From Bacteroidaceae bacterium (lineage in GTDB: Bacteria > Bacteroidota > Bacteroidia > Bacteroidales > Bacteroidaceae), in NCBI GenBank assembly GCA_017445925.1, contig JAFSRW010000071.1, positions 1-36,871 of the forward strand: DNA of 36,871 nt, written 5' to 3'. The notes beneath the pieces are model-generated. The model ran no database searches. It was not told the DNA's origin and saw only the letters and a program-made list of their open reading frames with translations. This document shows positions 14,479 through 22,254 of the stretch, piece after piece. The position numbers and the translations under genes were made by a program. Position 1 is the stretch's first letter, and every line of letters starts with the position of its first letter.

Positions 14479-15696
14479 ATGAGAAAGACAATAGTTATCC
14501 TGATGGCCCTGATGGGCAATATGTGGGGTTTTGCACAGAAGGCAGAAACAATAGAAACGTTCGTAGCTAACAAACACGAGCCGGAATGGTATGCGGCTCA
14601 GGCAGAGGCTTGGCAAAAGAAAGTAGATGCAAACCCCAAGGATCAATGGGCTTGGCGTAATCTGTTCCGTGCCACCTATTATCACGACACTTTTTCCAAT
14701 GGATGGGGAGAGGATCAAGATGAATCCAGAACGGCTGATGTTATCCGCAAGATGGAGACCACGTTGCCCGACAGCTATGTGCTGAACCTCAGTAAGTGTC
14801 GTTTCTGCCTGACTACCGATGAGGCTGCCAAGCGGGGAGACAACATCCCCCGCGCCATAGAACTGATGCCAGAAGAGATATGCCCAGAAGACCTCGAATA
14901 TCTGGCCACCCGTCTGTGGATTGCTGACCCTGAGAACCCCCGCGTCAAGGAGATGTTCACCAAATCGTACCAAAACAAGTATTTCCCCACCCGCATCATG
15001 CATTTCAACCATAATATGCTCCAATGTATGCAGCCAAATGCCCTCTACTTTTCCAACGGTGACCTTGACACAGAACCCATGAAGATGCTGCAAGAAGCGC
15101 TGGGTGAGCGAACGGATGTCACCATCATCAACTTCTCCTTCCTCCACGCAGATTCCTTCATGGAGGCTCTTTACAAGAAACTGAACATCAAGCCATTAAC
15201 CCTGAATGTACAGGACTATGGGAAGTACGGTGAGGACTGGTACAAACACTACGAATCCGACATTATTATGTATTTGATAAAGGAGAGCAAGCGCCCAGCC
15301 TACTTCTCGCCCACAAATGGCAAAGTCTCTATCTTGAATAAAGACAGCATCTATAACGAGGGCTTGATTCTGAAATACAGTCCTAAGCCGTACAACAACT
15401 TTGATGTGGCGATGCATAACGTAAAGGAGGTTTACAATCTGGAGTACTTGGCAGAACCCGACCTCGTCTATGACTCATGGCAGACAAGTGAAATGCTTGA
15501 TATGAACCATGTTACGCTCCTCGCAAACCTAATCTCCAAGTTCCGAAAGAAGGGTGATAAAGCTCAGTCAGAGCGTCTGTACAAAATCCTCAGCAAATGT
15601 GTGGAACGATGTGCAATGGCACATAAGAATACAGACCAACCAGAGGAGTTGAAAACGTATTACGAGAATCTGCTGAAGGAACAACTCGAAGATTAA
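14479..15696 (+). CDS. Secreted TPR-like protein with a DUF2723-tail-like segment
   Basis: A 405-residue protein with signal peptide MRKTIVILMALMGNMWGFAQ. The N-terminal part (WYAAQAEAWQKKVDANPKDQ, WAWRNLFRATYYHD) looks like helical repeats. At about 188-235 the sequence NALYFSNGDLDTEPMKMLQE followed by ALGERTDVTIINFSFLHADS closely resembles the soluble C-terminal segment of DUF2723 membrane proteins (FTNGDNDTFPLWYLQE ... RTDVRVVNLS), yet no membrane domain is present here. So it could be a periplasmic relative of that segment; the activity is unknown. It stands alone behind the GAAGTTAAA repeats. Confidence 0.75.
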   Translation: MRKTIVILMALMGNMWGFAQKAETIETFVANKHEPEWYAAQAEAWQKKVDANPKDQWAWRNLFRATYYHDTFSNGWGEDQDESRTADVIRKMETTLPDSYVLNLSKCRFCLTTDEAAKRGDNIPRAIELMPEEICPEDLEYLATRLWIADPENPRVKEMFTKSYQNKYFPTRIMHFNHNMLQCMQPNALYFSNGDLDTEPMKMLQEALGERTDVTIINFSFLHADSFMEALYKKLNIKPLTLNVQDYGKYGEDWYKHYESDIIMYLIKESKRPAYFSPTNGKVSILNKDSIYNEGLILKYSPKPYNNFDVAMHNVKEVYNLEYLAEPDLVYDSWQTSEMLDMNHVTLLANLISKFRKKGDKAQSERLYKILSKCVERCAMAHKNTDQPEELKTYYENLLKEQLED

Positions 15697-15760
15697 TGTT
15701 GACCTGCGGTCGAGCCTGCTCACGCTAGCTAATCATTGCTCTCGCTCAATCGCAGTCTTC

Positions 15761-15788
15761 AATGTTCAATGTTCAATGATTAATGTTC
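15761..15788 (+). repeat. AATGTTC heptamer array containing the sigma-factor start codon
   Basis: Units begin at 15761, 15768, 15775 (AATGATT) and 15782. Each contains an ATG, in successive reading frames; only the ATG at 15776 is in frame with the sigma factor. Confidence 0.85.
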
Positions 15789-16408
15789 AATATTTTAAAC
15801 CCCTTTCAGCCCTCACGGACGAGGAGCTGATGCAGCGGGTAAGCAGCAAGGACGATGATAGGGCTTACGGCGAGCTCTACCATCGTCATGCTCGCAAACT
15901 GATGGGCTTCTTCTTCAGGCAGAGCGGTGGCGATGAAGCTTTGGCTGCCGACTTAACACAAGATACCTTTATGAGGGTGTGGACAGCGCGTAGCAAGTTT
16001 GCCACTTCGTTCTCGCGTTCCGCTCGCGACCCCTTCGGCGTTCAAGATTCAGGGTTCCGAACGTGGATGCTCACCATCGGGTATAACCTTGTAAAGAACC
16101 ATTACAGGCTTAGCGAACACCAGAAGCAATACGAGCAGTTTGTGGTGCAAACGGGAGAGGAAGTGGCTGAGAGCAACATCGTGGAACACCTCGATAATAA
16201 AGCCTTCGACCAAGCCCTGAAACAACATCTGGAGAAGATGCCGCCAGAGAGCCGTTTGCTTTTCTCGCTCAGATTCGAAGAAGAACTGACCGTTCCGCAG
16301 ATAGCCGTCGTAATGTCGGTACCAGAGGGAACGGTGAAGTCCCGACTACATATTCTAACCCAATCGTTAAAACAAAAATTCAACTATCATGATACAGTTC
16401 GAAGATAA
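15776..16408 (+). CDS. ECF sigma factor with a repeat-derived insertion
   Basis: A 210-residue ECF sigma factor. Region 2 is normal up to DLTQDTFMRVWTARSKF, then a non-family stretch (SFSRSARDPFGVQDSG, about residues 82-97) interrupts it before FRTWMLTIGYNLVKNHYR. Region 4 contains LTVPQIAVVMSVPEGTVKSR. The insertion is encoded by a palindromic DNA repeat (16005-16044) that recurs, inverted, in the next gene. The start codon lies in a heptamer repeat. It overlaps the next gene by 20 bp, the classic coupled sigma/anti-sigma arrangement. Whether the insertion, at the junction used for promoter melting, is tolerated is not known. Confidence 0.9.
   Translation: MINVQYFKPLSALTDEELMQRVSSKDDDRAYGELYHRHARKLMGFFFRQSGGDEALAADLTQDTFMRVWTARSKFATSFSRSARDPFGVQDSGFRTWMLTIGYNLVKNHYRLSEHQKQYEQFVVQTGEEVAESNIVEHLDNKAFDQALKQHLEKMPPESRLLFSLRFEEELTVPQIAVVMSVPEGTVKSRLHILTQSLKQKFNYHDTVRR
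16005..16044 (-). repeat. Palindromic repeat inside the sigma-factor gene
   Basis: The minus strand reads TTGAACGCCGAAGGGGTCGC, GAGCGGAACGCGAGAACGAA, G. It matches 16590-16630 on the plus strand at about 34 of 41 positions, including an uninterrupted core GCCGAAGGGGTCGCGAGC. It accounts for the extra residues in region 2. Confidence 0.85.
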
Positions 16409-16856
16409 ACTCCATGCATCGGCTCAGCGCCTTGCTGAGCAGGAAAACAAAGGCCTGCATGTGCCCCAGAATCCTATGCAGCAGAAACGTACCTATTGGG
16501 GATGGATAGCCACACCCGCAGCAGCTGTGGTGGGCATTATCTTTGGTATGACTTTGCCTTTGTTTGTCGAGAAGGAACAAAGTTCAATGTTCAACGCCGA
16601 AGGGGTCGCGAGCATTATGCGAGAACAAAGTGGCAATGTTCAATGTTCAATGAACAAAGATACCGTACGCGTTATAGAATCGGTACGCGACACGCTTTAC
16701 CTTACGCAAGTGGTGGAAAAGGAAAAGGTAATCTATAAGTCCCTTCCAACCCAGCAAACAGCAGAGGCGGCACCAAGGGATTCCGACTATCAGCCCGGCC
16801 AATGTACCTCCATCCAATGCGATGGTATCAACTATTCCGTTCTGGCAACGAACTGA
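16389..16856 (+). CDS. Putative single-span anti-sigma factor
   Basis: A 155-residue protein: cytoplasmic N-terminal ~35 residues (MIQFEDKLHASAQRLAEQEN), one membrane span (about 39-60, IATPAAAVVGIIFGMTLPLF), then a periplasmic part ending in CTSIQCDGINYSVLATN. Position and topology fit a small membrane anti-sigma factor of the sigma gene it overlaps by 20 bp, but the N-terminal part is short and has no zinc motif. A repeat (16590-16630) plus an AATGTTC array (16635-16651) encode residues 68-88 just outside the membrane, an inserted segment like that in the sigma factor. Confidence 0.75.
   Translation: MIQFEDKLHASAQRLAEQENKGLHVPQNPMQQKRTYWGWIATPAAAVVGIIFGMTLPLFVEKEQSSMFNAEGVASIMREQSGNVQCSMNKDTVRVIESVRDTLYLTQVVEKEKVIYKSLPTQQTAEAAPRDSDYQPGQCTSIQCDGINYSVLATN
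16590..16651 (+). repeat. Palindromic repeat plus AATGTTC heptamers inside the anti-sigma gene
   Basis: Core GCCGAAGGGGTCGCGAGC at 16595-16612, then GCGAGAACAAAG, and CAATGTTCAATGTTCAATG about 16634-16652. It is flanked on the left by a further GTTCAATGTTCAA. Frame is kept throughout. Confidence 0.85.
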
Positions 16857-16860
16857 AAAC

Positions 16861-17089
16861 TTACTTGCAGTATACCTTATATATTAGGGTGACGGGCTCC
16901 TTGTCCTTTTTGTGGATGACGCAGTCGATGGTCTTTACCCAACCATCGGGCTGGAAGGTGTAGGTGGCTTCCTCGGTGTACTCCTCTTCTGTGCCGTCCT
17001 TAATGTCTTTTCCGTTCAATGCCAGCGGGCTGATGGTGCCTTGAAAGTGTAACAAGCAATAGGATGCTCAAATAAAGGATTTTCTTCAT
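16861..17089 (-). pseudogene. Truncated paralogue of the 332-residue secreted protein
   Basis: ATG 17089 gives MKKILYLSILLLVTLS, close to the signal peptide of the protein at 4833-5831. The frame is then lost, and from 17055 another frame reads GTISPLALNGKDIKDGTEEE followed by TFQPDGWVKTI ... LIYKVYCK, matching the family's middle block and C-terminus. Relative to the full gene, about 170 codons are missing after the signal peptide and about 90 before the end. It is thus a doubly deleted, frameshifted copy. A -7 box (TAAATTTG, 17130-17137 minus) survives. Confidence 0.85.
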
Positions 17090-17102
17090 TTTCCGATTCG
17101 AT

Positions 17103-17203
17103 TTATGTGTGATTTAAAAATGTGCGTTACAAATTTAGGCATTTTCTGAAATGGCAAGAAGGAAAACGTGGATTTTATGGAATTTAATTGTAAATTTGTA
17201 CCA
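17103..17203. promoter_or_regulatory. Bidirectional promoter block, copy 2
   Basis: Minus-strand TAAATTTG at 17130-17137 faces the truncated paralogue; plus-strand TAAATTTG at 17191-17198 lies 39 bp before GH43. The block aligns to the reverse complement of 541-640 along its whole length, for example TTTAAAAATGTGC and AAAACGTGGATTTT. Confidence 0.8.
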
Positions 17204-17236
17204 AAATAAAGCTAACATAATAAAAACCTACTGAAA

Positions 17237-19942
17237 ATGAGACGGAAACTACTGATTTTTCTAAGTTTTGTGCTGCCTCTGATAGCAAGAGCGGAGGGTG
17301 AGGTAAGCCAAGTACCCTTGGCCGACCCCTACATTCTGCTGGAGGACGGCAAGTACTATGCTTACGGCACGCACGATGCCAGCGGTATCAGGTGCTACTC
17401 ATCGGACGACCTGCGCACATGGAAGGACGAGGGGCAGGCGCTGAACAAGGCCAACACCACAGAACAGCAATGGTTCTGGGCACCTGAGGTGTATCACAAG
17501 AACGGACATTACATTATGTATTTCTCTGCCAACGAGCATCTGTTTGCTGCCGTAGCCGATTCTCCCAAGGGGCCCTTCAAGCAGGTGGGCTCTTACCAGA
17601 TGGAGAAGTTGATAGGTAGCGAGAAATGTATTGACTCACATGTGTTCTTCGACGACAACGGCAAAGCATACGTGTTCTTTGTGCGCTTTACCGACGGCAA
17701 CTGCATCTGGCAGGCTGAGTTGGAAGATGACTACATTACTCCAAAGGTTGGAACCATGCGCAAGTGTATCGCTGTGTCGCAAGAATGGGAGAACAAGTTG
17801 GGGAGAGTAAACGAAGGTCCCAATGTGATTAAGATAGGCAAACGCTACTTCCTGACTTACTCGGGTAACGATTTCCGCTCGCAAGACTACGGTGTGGGCT
17901 TCGCCAGCACTACCAACATAGCCACAGGGCAATGGGGCAAATATGGCTCGAACCCCATTCTAAGAAGGTTTGACGACTTGGTAGGCACAGGTCACCACTC
18001 ACTCTTCTATGACAAAGAGGGCATTCTGCGCATCGTATTTCATGCACACGAATCGAAGGAGAATGTGGGCACCCGACTGATGTACATCGGTACCATCAAG
18101 GCCAGCTCCTCCAAACTGACCATGAGCAACGAGCCCATCATTAGACCCACACTCTCTACAACTGCTCCCTATAACCCCGAAATGATAAGCAAAGAACGGG
18201 GTTTTCAAAACGGCGGAGCGGTCACCGTAGATCTGAACAATGACGGTAACCAAGACATCGTGGCCGGTGGTTACGCCAATAAAGCTCAGAACTCCGCCGA
18301 AGACGAACTGACAAGCAAACGAACAACATACGCTATGCTCTTTCTGCCTGCTACCAACAAATGGAATACTCCTGCCAAGGTGCCCTTTATGGTGGCAAAT
18401 GCTCCATCCGTAATTCCCTGCGACGTGAACAACGACGGCAACATGGACATCGTGGCCTTTGAGAACAACACAGAGGAAGATGTCAAGTTCAGTCAGGAAG
18501 GTATCTTCCTAGGTAACGGAAGGGGGAACTTCACCGTTCCTACCCTATCCTTTACAGACGCAGAAGGAAACGCCCTCACCTTTAACCTCAGAGGCCCCAG
18601 CAGCGCCGACATCATAGACATCGACAACGACGGAAGGCTGGACGTAGTATGTGCTGGACATCTGGGCGACGAGAGCTACAACGTGATTCTGCACAACAAG
18701 AGCATCACCCCCGAAGAGCTTACCTTCTGCGTGGAGCCGTACGAGCAGGAGTTGCAATTCTCGGAAGCCATTATTCAGGCAGCCGACCTGAACAACGACG
18801 GCTTTCAGGACTTTGCCATCTCCTCGGTACTGGACAATGTGGAGGGACAAGTCCGCTTTACGGATGTATATCTGAACGACACCTTGCAGCACGGACGATT
18901 CCTGCGCCAAGGACTGGGCGAAACGGGAGGAAGCATCAAGAGGAAATCAAGCGGAAGCCTGCAGTTGGCCGACCTGAACAACGACGGTTGGCTGGATATC
19001 TATCTGGCTGGATTGGGCGAAAGCTCATCGGGCGAGGCAACAACACGTCAGCGCATCTATGCCAACAAGCAGCAGAGCAAGCCAACCTTTACCCAACTGA
19101 GTAACGCCGACCTCTTAAACGATATGTTCAACATACAAGCCAGCGTGAACAACTCGGCAGGCATTATCGACTGGAACGGAGACGGCGCTTACGACATCTT
19201 CGTAGGTGGACTGAAAGGGAATGCCAAGAACAGCTCTGGGCAGCTCTACCTGAATAACGGAAGGGGCAAAATGAGCCGAAGTGTAGTCATCCCAGGCACC
19301 ACAGCCTCCTCAGTAATCTTCCCTGACTGGAACGCAGACGGGCGTAAGGACTATGTGACCTTTGGCAACTGCACAGACGAGAATTACCTGAAGCAATGCC
19401 CGCAAGGCGTTAACGCCATTCTGTGCTACTATCTGGGTGCTATTCCCTCCAGACCCGATGCCCCACAGAACTGCCAGGCAGAAGTGAATGCCGACGGCTC
19501 CGTAACCTTATCGTGGGAAGCCCCTGAAACTGCCCAAACCTGCTTTACCTACGAGGTGTATATACAAAATGCTGAGGGCAATCAGCTGAACAGCACACCC
19601 GCCTTCATAGGTGGAGACAAGGACGGCTTGCGCAAGGTGAACAGAATGGGGCGAGTAGGTTGCAGGCAGACGTGGACCTTCCTCCCTCCCACCACAGGAA
19701 CCTACAAGTGGGGCGTTCAGACCATAGATGCCGCTTATACAGGCTCTGCCTTTACGGAAGGCCCCGCATTCACGGTTACCTCAGAAGAGGATGGAATAGA
19801 GGAAGTGAATGAGACTTATGAGTCCCATAGGTCTTATGGGACCTATGAGGCTAATAAGGCCCATGACCTCTCAGGCAGGAAGGTTTCAAAACCCGTTCCT
19901 CACCTTATATATATTAAGGAGGGAAGGAAAGAGTTGAGATAA
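17237..19942 (+). CDS. GH43-family glycosidase with FG-GAP repeats and fibronectin III domain
   Basis: A 901-residue secreted protein with signal peptide (MRRKLLIFLSFVLPLIARA). Residues about 25-310 are a five-bladed GH43 domain with the expected triad: D30 in ADPYI (base), D133 in IDSHV (pKa modulator), E193 in NEGPNV (acid). Substrates are likely arabinan- or xylan-type plant polysaccharides. About 330-715 carries seven FG-GAP/VCBS calcium-binding motifs (DLNNDGNQD, DVNNDGNMD, DIDNDGRLD, DLNNDGFQD, DLNNDGWLD, DWNGDGAYD, DWNADGRKD), perhaps a second propeller. A fibronectin III domain (about 738-850) follows, then a C-terminal DLSGRKVSKPV...IKEGRKELR motif seen on many exported Prevotella proteins. 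The linker before that motif is encoded by a dispersed repeat. Confidence 0.93.
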   Translation: MRRKLLIFLSFVLPLIARAEGEVSQVPLADPYILLEDGKYYAYGTHDASGIRCYSSDDLRTWKDEGQALNKANTTEQQWFWAPEVYHKNGHYIMYFSANEHLFAAVADSPKGPFKQVGSYQMEKLIGSEKCIDSHVFFDDNGKAYVFFVRFTDGNCIWQAELEDDYITPKVGTMRKCIAVSQEWENKLGRVNEGPNVIKIGKRYFLTYSGNDFRSQDYGVGFASTTNIATGQWGKYGSNPILRRFDDLVGTGHHSLFYDKEGILRIVFHAHESKENVGTRLMYIGTIKASSSKLTMSNEPIIRPTLSTTAPYNPEMISKERGFQNGGAVTVDLNNDGNQDIVAGGYANKAQNSAEDELTSKRTTYAMLFLPATNKWNTPAKVPFMVANAPSVIPCDVNNDGNMDIVAFENNTEEDVKFSQEGIFLGNGRGNFTVPTLSFTDAEGNALTFNLRGPSSADIIDIDNDGRLDVVCAGHLGDESYNVILHNKSITPEELTFCVEPYEQELQFSEAIIQAADLNNDGFQDFAISSVLDNVEGQVRFTDVYLNDTLQHGRFLRQGLGETGGSIKRKSSGSLQLADLNNDGWLDIYLAGLGESSSGEATTRQRIYANKQQSKPTFTQLSNADLLNDMFNIQASVNNSAGIIDWNGDGAYDIFVGGLKGNAKNSSGQLYLNNGRGKMSRSVVIPGTTASSVIFPDWNADGRKDYVTFGNCTDENYLKQCPQGVNAILCYYLGAIPSRPDAPQNCQAEVNADGSVTLSWEAPETAQTCFTYEVYIQNAEGNQLNSTPAFIGGDKDGLRKVNRMGRVGCRQTWTFLPPTTGTYKWGVQTIDAAYTGSAFTEGPAFTVTSEEDGIEEVNETYESHRSYGTYEANKAHDLSGRKVSKPVPHLIYIKEGRKELR
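19814..19867 (+). repeat. Repeat-derived linker inside the GH43 gene
   Basis: Nested dyads CCCATA/TATGGG and CATAGGT/ACCTATG. A 27-bp part (AGACTTATGAGTCCCATAGG then TCTTATG) matches about 23 positions of the minus strand at 30111-30153 upstream of ridA. Confidence 0.75.
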
Positions 19943-19944
19943 AC

Positions 19945-20016
19945 AAAGAAAGCGAGGATTTCTCCTCGCTTTTCTTTTTATCTCATAATTGTCAATTATC
20001 AATTGTCAATTGTCAA
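19945..20016. terminator. Hairpin and TCAATTG repeats between GH43 and the FAS1 gene
   Basis: AAAGCGAGGATTTCTCCTCG CTTTTC (19948-19974) is a strong hairpin with T-tract, able to serve both convergent genes; its loop again contains ATTTCTCC. It is followed by repeated GTCAATT units (19988-20016). Confidence 0.8.
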
Positions 20017-22149
20017 TTACCATATATCCTCCGGCTCAGATGGGTTATCGTAAACCTCCTTAGCACAATACTCCAGATAGTCCATATAGAAGTAGTGTGT
20101 AGGATTATCCAACACGGTCTTAAACTTAATGTAATAGGTAACATCTGGGTCCATAGTCTGACGGAGCATGATTCGGCGCAAGCAGATGTTAGATGCACGC
20201 ATCATGGTAGAACCACCAGGACCACCAGCTACGTATTGCTGACAACCCTTCATGAAGTCGTTGTTACGCATACGCTTGTCAACTTCGGCATTGTAGTCGT
20301 CATCGTTTCTGTCGTCATCGTAACCAATATCGCTGGGGATATTACCCTTACGAGTCTGCAGATAATAAGCTCCCTGACGAAGGTCCATAGGAATACCCAT
20401 AGCAGCCAACTTGTCGGGATCGCTTCCCCAGTAGAACTGAGCCATACCACGCTGTACACCACCACACTGCTGGCCAAAACGCAACTCGTAGGTTCCACGT
20501 ACAGGAACGGGAGGAAGCTTCATGGTAACCTCGTAAAGACCACGAATAGTCATCTCATCGCCCTGCATATTAGCCCAACCGTTGTTACGGCCAGTCCAAT
20601 AAGCAAATACGGTTTCCTTCTCGATAACCACATCGTTCAGATACTGATAGCCAAGTTCGGCATCGGTGGGGATTAAAACATTCTTATGACGGTCGTCGGT
20701 AAGTTTGGAAATACGAATGTCGTTATTCATAAACTCAGGCCACATAGCGGTTACATTCCAGCGAATACGGCTACGCATCATCTGGGTACGTGTATTGTCG
20801 CTATAATAGAGAAGATCCTCAATAGGATAGATAATACCATTACGGACATTGAACTCGCCCTGAAGATTCGGGTCACCAATCTTGATACCCACATTCTTGG
20901 GGTCACAAGAATTCTCGTGATAATCACCACGACGACCATTATTCAGGTTGGGGAAACGGTTCAGGTAAACACCATTACTTTCCTTACTCTCGAAGGTCTT
21001 CAGCAAACGACGCTTACCCATAGTGGTATAGAACTCAAAGATGGCAACGGTGGGCACACCGGTATTATTGTTGTAGCCCTTCTCGTTGTAATGGTTCACC
21101 AGACGGTCTGTTGACAGACGCATGGGCAGCATGTGATAGGTAACAAACTGATTCAGCAGGTTATCCTCACTCTTGTAATCCTTGTCGCGCTTAGCATCGG
21201 GATAGATACCCAGATTATCAAGGTAGTTGACAACATCGTCTACAGTAATATCTTCAATGGCCTTACCTAATGTCTTGCTCCAGAATTCGTCCGTCTCAGC
21301 AAAGAGGGTGAAGCCAAAATAGCGGTGCTCTGGGGAGTAGAAGGTAATATTTCCTTCACCATCATCACGGGTAACGGACTGAGTGATGGACTGTGTCTGA
21401 TACTGACGCTCGTAAACTTCGTCTTTTATCTTGTCAAGGCTGTCCACCATACCACAGGCAATTATCAACCTTGCCATTACTACAAAGCCACCTTTATTGG
21501 AGTCTATCATATTCTTCAGCAAGGAAGCCATAGAATCTCCACTTGGAGCAACCACCTGATGTACACAATGTATAACACCGTTGATAGAAAGAATATCACG
21601 ATTCAGACGGTCAATCATACAATCGTTAACAAGAATGCTATCAGGATCCTCGGTCTGCAGAATAACCAACTTACGGTCGTTCATGTTGGGAACCTCAATC
21701 TCAGCTGGAGCGCCAACGGTGGTGGTTGGGAAAGCACTAATTTCGAAGGTGCCGTTATCATCTCCACCATCAATAATACTGTTGTAAACAATAACCTTAC
21801 GAATAGAGTCCAACTTGTGGCTGTCTGTAAATGCATCCCATGAGGGCTCACTAATCAGGCCCTTGCTTACCAACGAATCCAGATAAAGCTGGATGGCATC
21901 GTTAGTAGGCGCAAAAACAGTATAGTTTCCGCGTGCCGACAAAAGCTGGTAAACGGTTGTCTTAGATACACTACTAACAGGCACCTGCTTCAGCAACTCC
22001 ACATACTCGCTATACTGATCATGCTTAGACAGATAGCCGGAAATAATTTCTTCCTTAAAAACATATCGAGCTGAGGTATCAATGTCCTCAGAACAACTGG
22101 CCAAAAACAAGGAAATGACGGCCAACACGTAAAACGCGATTTTTTTCAT
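20017..22149 (-). CDS. Fasciclin (FAS1) domain lipoprotein, 710 residues
   Basis: ATG 22149 gives a lipoprotein signal peptide MKKIAFYVLAVISLFLASCS with the lipidated cysteine at 19; the longer frame to 22215 includes the promoter and is not used. A first FAS1 domain (about 40-210) has the YTVFAPTNDAIQLYL and INGVIHCVHQVVAPSGD motifs; a second, more divergent one (about 225-440) has ITFYSPEHRYF and NVRNGIIYPIEDLL. The C-terminal ~220 residues are beta-rich (YEVTMKLPPVPVRGTYELRF) and may bind glycan. Surface lipoproteins of this type are common in Bacteroidetes, often beside SusC/SusD, which are absent here. It is likely an adhesin or glycan-binding protein. Confidence 0.85.
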   Translation of the reverse strand: MKKIAFYVLAVISLFLASCSEDIDTSARYVFKEEIISGYLSKHDQYSEYVELLKQVPVSSVSKTTVYQLLSARGNYTVFAPTNDAIQLYLDSLVSKGLISEPSWDAFTDSHKLDSIRKVIVYNSIIDGGDDNGTFEISAFPTTTVGAPAEIEVPNMNDRKLVILQTEDPDSILVNDCMIDRLNRDILSINGVIHCVHQVVAPSGDSMASLLKNMIDSNKGGFVVMARLIIACGMVDSLDKIKDEVYERQYQTQSITQSVTRDDGEGNITFYSPEHRYFGFTLFAETDEFWSKTLGKAIEDITVDDVVNYLDNLGIYPDAKRDKDYKSEDNLLNQFVTYHMLPMRLSTDRLVNHYNEKGYNNNTGVPTVAIFEFYTTMGKRRLLKTFESKESNGVYLNRFPNLNNGRRGDYHENSCDPKNVGIKIGDPNLQGEFNVRNGIIYPIEDLLYYSDNTRTQMMRSRIRWNVTAMWPEFMNNDIRISKLTDDRHKNVLIPTDAELGYQYLNDVVIEKETVFAYWTGRNNGWANMQGDEMTIRGLYEVTMKLPPVPVRGTYELRFGQQCGGVQRGMAQFYWGSDPDKLAAMGIPMDLRQGAYYLQTRKGNIPSDIGYDDDRNDDDYNAEVDKRMRNNDFMKGCQQYVAGGPGGSTMMRASNICLRRIMLRQTMDPDVTYYIKFKTVLDNPTHYFYMDYLEYCAKEVYDNPSEPEDIW

Positions 22150-22193
22150 CGTATAATAGTTCAAGTTTTTTATAAATATTAACAAATAATCGA

Positions 22194-22201
22194 CAAATAT
22201 A
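22194..22201 (-). promoter_or_regulatory. -7 box of the FAS1 lipoprotein gene
   Basis: TATATTTG on the minus strand, 44 bp before ATG 22149. Confidence 0.55.
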
Positions 22202-22254
22202 GCCCTTTTTGACATTCACTCCAAATAAAATGGGATTTTCTTGCAAAAAAAGTA

